Below, piece by piece: positions 11,579-11,620 of a DNA stretch of 11,620 bases (its first letter is position 1; every line of letters starts with the position of its first letter). Source of the DNA: Phycisphaerae bacterium. Its GTDB lineage: Bacteria; Planctomycetota; Phycisphaerae; Sedimentisphaerales; SG8-4. The stretch lies in NCBI GenBank assembly GCA_030603035.1, contig JAUVYQ010000083.1:1-11620 (forward strand), written 5' to 3'. The notes beneath the pieces were generated by a model, which saw nothing but the letters and a program-made list of their open reading frames with translations, was not told where the DNA came from and did not search any database. The translations under genes were made by a program, and so were the position numbers.

Positions 11579-11620
11579 ATGAAAACACACTGTAATCAAA
11601 AAACCCTCGAATTTCAAACA
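11579..11620 (+). CDS. 5' end of a transposase gene, probably IS1380 family
   Basis: ATG at 11579 lies six bases after AAAAGGAGC. The 14 visible residues, MKTHCNQKTLEFQT, have the spacing Met-x-x-x-Cys...Leu-x-Phe seen at the start of many IS1380-family DDE transposases as I remember them (for example MKTQCN...F). The catalytic domain is outside the window. A strong start with an IS-style hairpin supports a transposase even if the family is wrong. Confidence 0.5.
   Translation, partial: MKTHCNQKTLEFQT

Larger units (their letters stand above)
11490..11620 (+). mobile_element. Left end of an insertion sequence (IS1380-like)
   Basis: The insertion is inferred from three things: the beta-helix gene loses its pattern near 11490-11515, a strong hairpin follows, and a transposase-like gene starts at 11579 on the same strand. 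The exact left terminus, its inverted repeat and the target duplication cannot be fixed because the right end is outside the window. Confidence 0.5.

Overview
The window looks like ordinary bacterial chromosome (about 45-50% G+C by eye) carrying dense housekeeping genes, with degraded or inserted mobile DNA at both edges. A planctomycete of the Phycisphaerae/Sedimentisphaerales type is my best guess. It rests on the style of the last gene, a secreted beta-helix-like protein with NEPNEPNEP linkers, on the degenerate 7-8 bp intergenic repeats, and on the mix of transposase types. No rRNA or other marker confirms it.

Layout. Positions 1-401 are mobile-element territory. A minus-strand gene starts at 34 and runs off the left edge. 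A nested inverted repeat spans 31-100. A truncated Y1 (IS200/RAYT-like) transposase remnant lies at 97-339 and ends inside a pair of REP-like palindromes (336-401), which also supply a terminator for gpmI. gpmI (421-1995, minus) diverges from a TPR lipoprotein gene (2306-3295, plus), and each has a near-consensus sigma70 promoter in the shared intergenic region. The TPR gene overlaps lspA (3288-3887), the peptidase that matures lipoproteins, but an intrinsic-terminator-like hairpin sits inside the first codons of lspA.

A minus-strand block follows, reading right to left: coaE (9104-9730), rho (7460-8971), valS (4434-7298) and a DUF151/bifunctional-nuclease-family gene (3912-4307). An intrinsic terminator separates rho from valS. 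Two head-to-head arrays of 8-bp repeats lie between valS and the DUF151 gene.

The largest non-coding stretch (9731-10333) holds a 105-nt rod-like inverted-repeat structure, heptamer repeats, a second strong 11-bp-stem structure and a promoter. It leads into a secreted protein gene (10334-11533) that appears to be cut off by an insertion sequence. The IS transposase begins at 11579 with an N-terminus resembling IS1380-family transposases. Its ribosome binding site lies in one arm of a two-stage hairpin, a layout expected to block translation from read-through transcripts.

The core genes cover glycolysis (gpmI), lipoprotein processing (lspA), CoA synthesis (coaE), transcription termination (rho) and translation (valS). 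No defence system, CRISPR array, tRNA or rRNA was seen. The most unusual content is the non-coding and mobile DNA rather than a new protein system.
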